From assembly GCA_017353855.1 (NCBI GenBank), contig JAFMSA010000216.1, positions 1 to 7,025 on the forward strand: a DNA stretch of 7,025 nt, given 5' to 3'. Both the position numbers and the translations under genes were made by a program. The notes under the pieces are model-generated. The model worked only from the letters and a program-made list of their open reading frames with translations, was not told the DNA's origin and did no database searches. The DNA comes from Alphaproteobacteria bacterium. GTDB lineage: Bacteria > Pseudomonadota > Alphaproteobacteria > ATCC43930 > CGMCC-115725. Positions within the stretch are counted from its first letter, which is position 1. Each line of letters begins with the position of its first letter. Shown here in pieces: positions 5,393 to 7,025 of the stretch.

Positions 5393-5406
5393 GGCGCCGC
5401 GGCGCC
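5393..5406. repeat. 14-bp perfect palindrome between the CSD and LLM genes
   Basis: GGCGCC-GC-GGCGCC reads the same on both strands. It fills a third of the 41-bp gap and ends 5 bases before the GGGAGAG ribosome site of the next gene. With no loop and no T-run it is unlikely to be a terminator. It could be an operator, or in RNA it could fold locally and affect ribosome access. Confidence 0.5.
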
Positions 5407-5422
5407 GTGTCGGGAGAGCGGT

Positions 5423-6277
5423 ATGGATTTCGGCGCCGCGATGTTCTTCACCGATTACTCAATTTCGCCTGCCGACCTCGCGCAGGCGCTCGAAGCGCGG
5501 GGTTTTGAATCGGTATGGGCACCCGAGCACTCCCACATCCCGACCTCGCGCATGACCCCGTTCCCGCAAGGGGGCGAGCTGCCGAAGAAGTATTACGACG
5601 CAATGGACCCGTTCGTCACGTTGACGGCCGCAGCGATTGCGACGAAAGGTTTGAGGGTAGGCACCGGCGTATGTCTGGTGGCTCAGCGCGATCCAATTCA
5701 AACGGCCAAGCTCGTCGCCTCGCTCGACCAGGTCTGCGGTGGACGATTTTTGTTCGGGGTGGGCGGCGGCTGGAATGCCGAGGAGATGGCCGATCACGGC
5801 ACTGCGTTCGGGACGCGGTTCAAATTGATGCGCGAGCGCATCGCGGCGATGAAGGAAATCTGGGCCCACCGCGAGGCTGAGTACCACGGCGAGTTCGTCG
5901 ACTTCCCGCCGATGGTGGCCTCGCCGAAACCGGCACAGCAGCCGCATCCGCCGGTGATCGTCGGCGGCGCGTTTCCTTATGCCGCCCGGCGTGCGCTCGC
6001 CTATGGCGACGGCTGGATCCCGCATGCGAGCCGCCCGCAATATGGCGATGTCACCGAATTTGTGCCGCGCTTCCGGCAGATGGCGGCCGAGGCCGGGCGC
6101 GATCCCGCTTCGGTACCGGTGACGGTGTGGGGGGTCCCCGAAGATCCGGATCGTCTAAAGCGACATCGTGATCTGGGGATCGCGCGGGTGGTGGTCAGCC
6201 TGCCTTCGGACCGCGCCGGCGCCGTCTTGCCCGTGCTCGACCGCTGGGTCGAACTGATAGAGCGTGTTCGCCACTAG
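5423..6277 (+). CDS. LLM-class oxidoreductase, F420-dependent type (TIGR03619-like)
   Basis: The 284-residue product is a second, shorter luciferase-superfamily enzyme. It has the compact barrel seen in the F420-dependent subgroup. Visible features are FESVWAPEHSHIP (28-40), a PFVTLTAAA segment (63-71), LRVGTGVCLV (77-86), and the phosphate-binding stretch GGRFLFGVGGGWNAEE (106-121). MRERIAAMKEIW (136-147), PVIVGG (177-182) and YGDGWIP (194-200) are typical later barrel strands and loops. Members of this subgroup use reduced F420 or FMN to oxidise or reduce small substrates; which cofactor this one uses cannot be settled, and no F420-synthesis gene is in the window. GGGAGAG (5412-5418) precedes the ATG. 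It follows the cold-shock gene by 41 bp, so a shared transcript is possible although the functions look unrelated. It converges with the broken CBS-BON gene 66 bp downstream. It is only distantly similar to the 396-residue LLM protein of this window, so the two are not a recent duplication. Confidence 0.9.
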   Translation: MDFGAAMFFTDYSISPADLAQALEARGFESVWAPEHSHIPTSRMTPFPQGGELPKKYYDAMDPFVTLTAAAIATKGLRVGTGVCLVAQRDPIQTAKLVASLDQVCGGRFLFGVGGGWNAEEMADHGTAFGTRFKLMRERIAAMKEIWAHREAEYHGEFVDFPPMVASPKPAQQPHPPVIVGGAFPYAARRALAYGDGWIPHASRPQYGDVTEFVPRFRQMAAEAGRDPASVPVTVWGVPEDPDRLKRHRDLGIARVVVSLPSDRAGAVLPVLDRWVELIERVRH

Positions 6278-6343
6278 CAGCAGGGCACGGACGCGGCTCA
6301 CGGGAGGAGCACAAGGGTCGGGCAGGATTACTGCGCACCCGCT

Positions 6344-7025
6344 TCAAAAGGTTGGTGAAGGCATCGGCACAGGCACGACGTGCTCCTCGACGCTGCGAAC
6401 ACTCGGGATGTTCTCGGCGGCCACGCGCAGAGCTGTTCTTTCTTCGGCAGGGCGGTCGTCGGAGACCCCAGAGGTGGACAGCGCCCTCCCTCACGATGAC
6501 GTCCGCCCCCCAGGTGTGAACCCATTCCTGAGCCTTAAGCTCGGCGACCAGCCTTTCGCGGATTGTCCGATCGTCCACGGCAGTGTCGCTCGTCAGCCGG
6601 ATTCCGGCGGCCGCTAAGGCTCGCACTAGGTTTGCGCGACTGACGATCCCGATGACTTTGCTATCCCTGTCGACGGGGACACGCTTTGTTGTTTTGGTTT
6701 CGAGCAATGTCGTAATATCGCCAAGCTCCGCGGTGTCGCTGACCGACACCACGTCGCGGGTCATGACGTCTTTCGCTTTGCGACCATGTGATTTTACATA
6801 ATCGCGAGCAAGCCCCTCGTCCCGACGCGATCCAATCGAGCCACCACGACCCGCGTCGCCGCTGTACCCGCTCGGGTCCCGGTTTCGAGGCGATGCAAGA
6901 GATCACTCTTCGCTGAGGATGCCGACTAGCCGATCCTGGGCATCGACGATCGGCACGCCGCTGATACCCCCGTTCGGAGAGAAGCCTCGCCACCTCATGT
7001 ACGGAAGTCTGGGGCCCGACACTAA
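6344..7025 (-). pseudogene. Frameshifted CBS-CBS-BON domain protein, 5' part outside window
   Basis: Pieced together from three frames, the minus strand encodes two CBS domains, a linker and a C-terminal BON domain. CBS1 is at about 7025-6900 (VHEVARLLSERG, then ISGVPIVDAQDRLVGILSE). The linker is RRRGSWWLDWIASGRG then LARDYVKSHGRKAKDV. CBS2 is at about 6764-6600 (MTRDVVSVSDTAELGDI, VIGIVSRANLVRALA). BON is at about 6590-6350 (TIRERLVAELKAQEWV, DVIVREGAVHLWG, then EERTALRVAAENIPSVRSVEEHVV). Intact relatives bind adenosyl ligands through CBS domains, and BON domains are thought to contact membranes or ligands. The frame breaks at C5 6967-6971, near T6907, at G3 6874-6876, at C4 6813-6816 and at C4 6466-6469. 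Removing one base restores the family reading at the first four; the last could be one base extra or two missing. Between breaks the protein looks well conserved. Either recent inactivation or sequencing/assembly error fits. The stop after the last shift is at 6344-6346. A start at ATG 6764 could make a CBS2-only fragment, but its ribosome site is poor. Confidence 0.85.

Overview
This is a GC-rich window (by eye about 60-65% G+C). Gene content points to an alphaproteobacterium, most likely a Rhizobiales or Bradyrhizobium-like lineage. The evidence is a DUF992 exported protein, a two-domain cold-shock protein with an RRR/DDD-rich N-terminus, a CBS-CBS-BON protein with a WWLDW linker, and a TfdA-like dioxygenase. 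The assignment is an inference from protein families, not from a marker gene.

Layout. Positions 1-289 are a leader with imperfect repeats and alternative hairpins ahead of a TfdA-like 2-oxoglutarate/Fe(II) dioxygenase (290-1174, +). A non-coding stretch of almost 1 kb follows (1175-2141). It holds an AT-rich patch with a two-part inverted repeat (1677-1715) and several GC-rich hairpins. On the minus strand is a luciferase-like flavin monooxygenase (2142-3332) with a good ribosome site and a sigma70-type promoter. After about 400 bp without a recognisable gene (3400-3801), which contains compact RNA-like hairpins, comes a DUF992 exported protein (3842-4330, -). It diverges from a tandem cold-shock-domain gene (4758-5381, +). 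That gene has a TTG start overlapping the stop of an upstream small open frame, and its leader carries six copies of the hexamer CGGTCC or its complement. A second luciferase-family oxidoreductase (5423-6277, +, F420-dependent type) follows 41 bp later, with a 14-bp perfect palindrome in the gap. The right end (6344-7025, -) is a CBS-CBS-BON gene broken by five single-site frame changes, running off the window.

How the genes might work together. Three oxygen- or flavin-using enzymes (TfdA-like dioxygenase and two LLM-class oxidoreductases) within 6.3 kb suggest an accessory region for oxidising small organic molecules, possibly aryl ethers or other carboxylates. They do not form one operon: orientations differ and the gaps are long. 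No transporter, regulator or downstream ring-cleavage enzyme is present, so the pathway cannot be named. The cold-shock gene and the second LLM gene may be co-transcribed.

No CRISPR array, tRNA, rRNA or intact mobile element was seen. The observations most worth checking are the pattern of frameshifts in the CBS-BON gene, the leader of the cold-shock gene, and the inverted repeat at 1677-1715.
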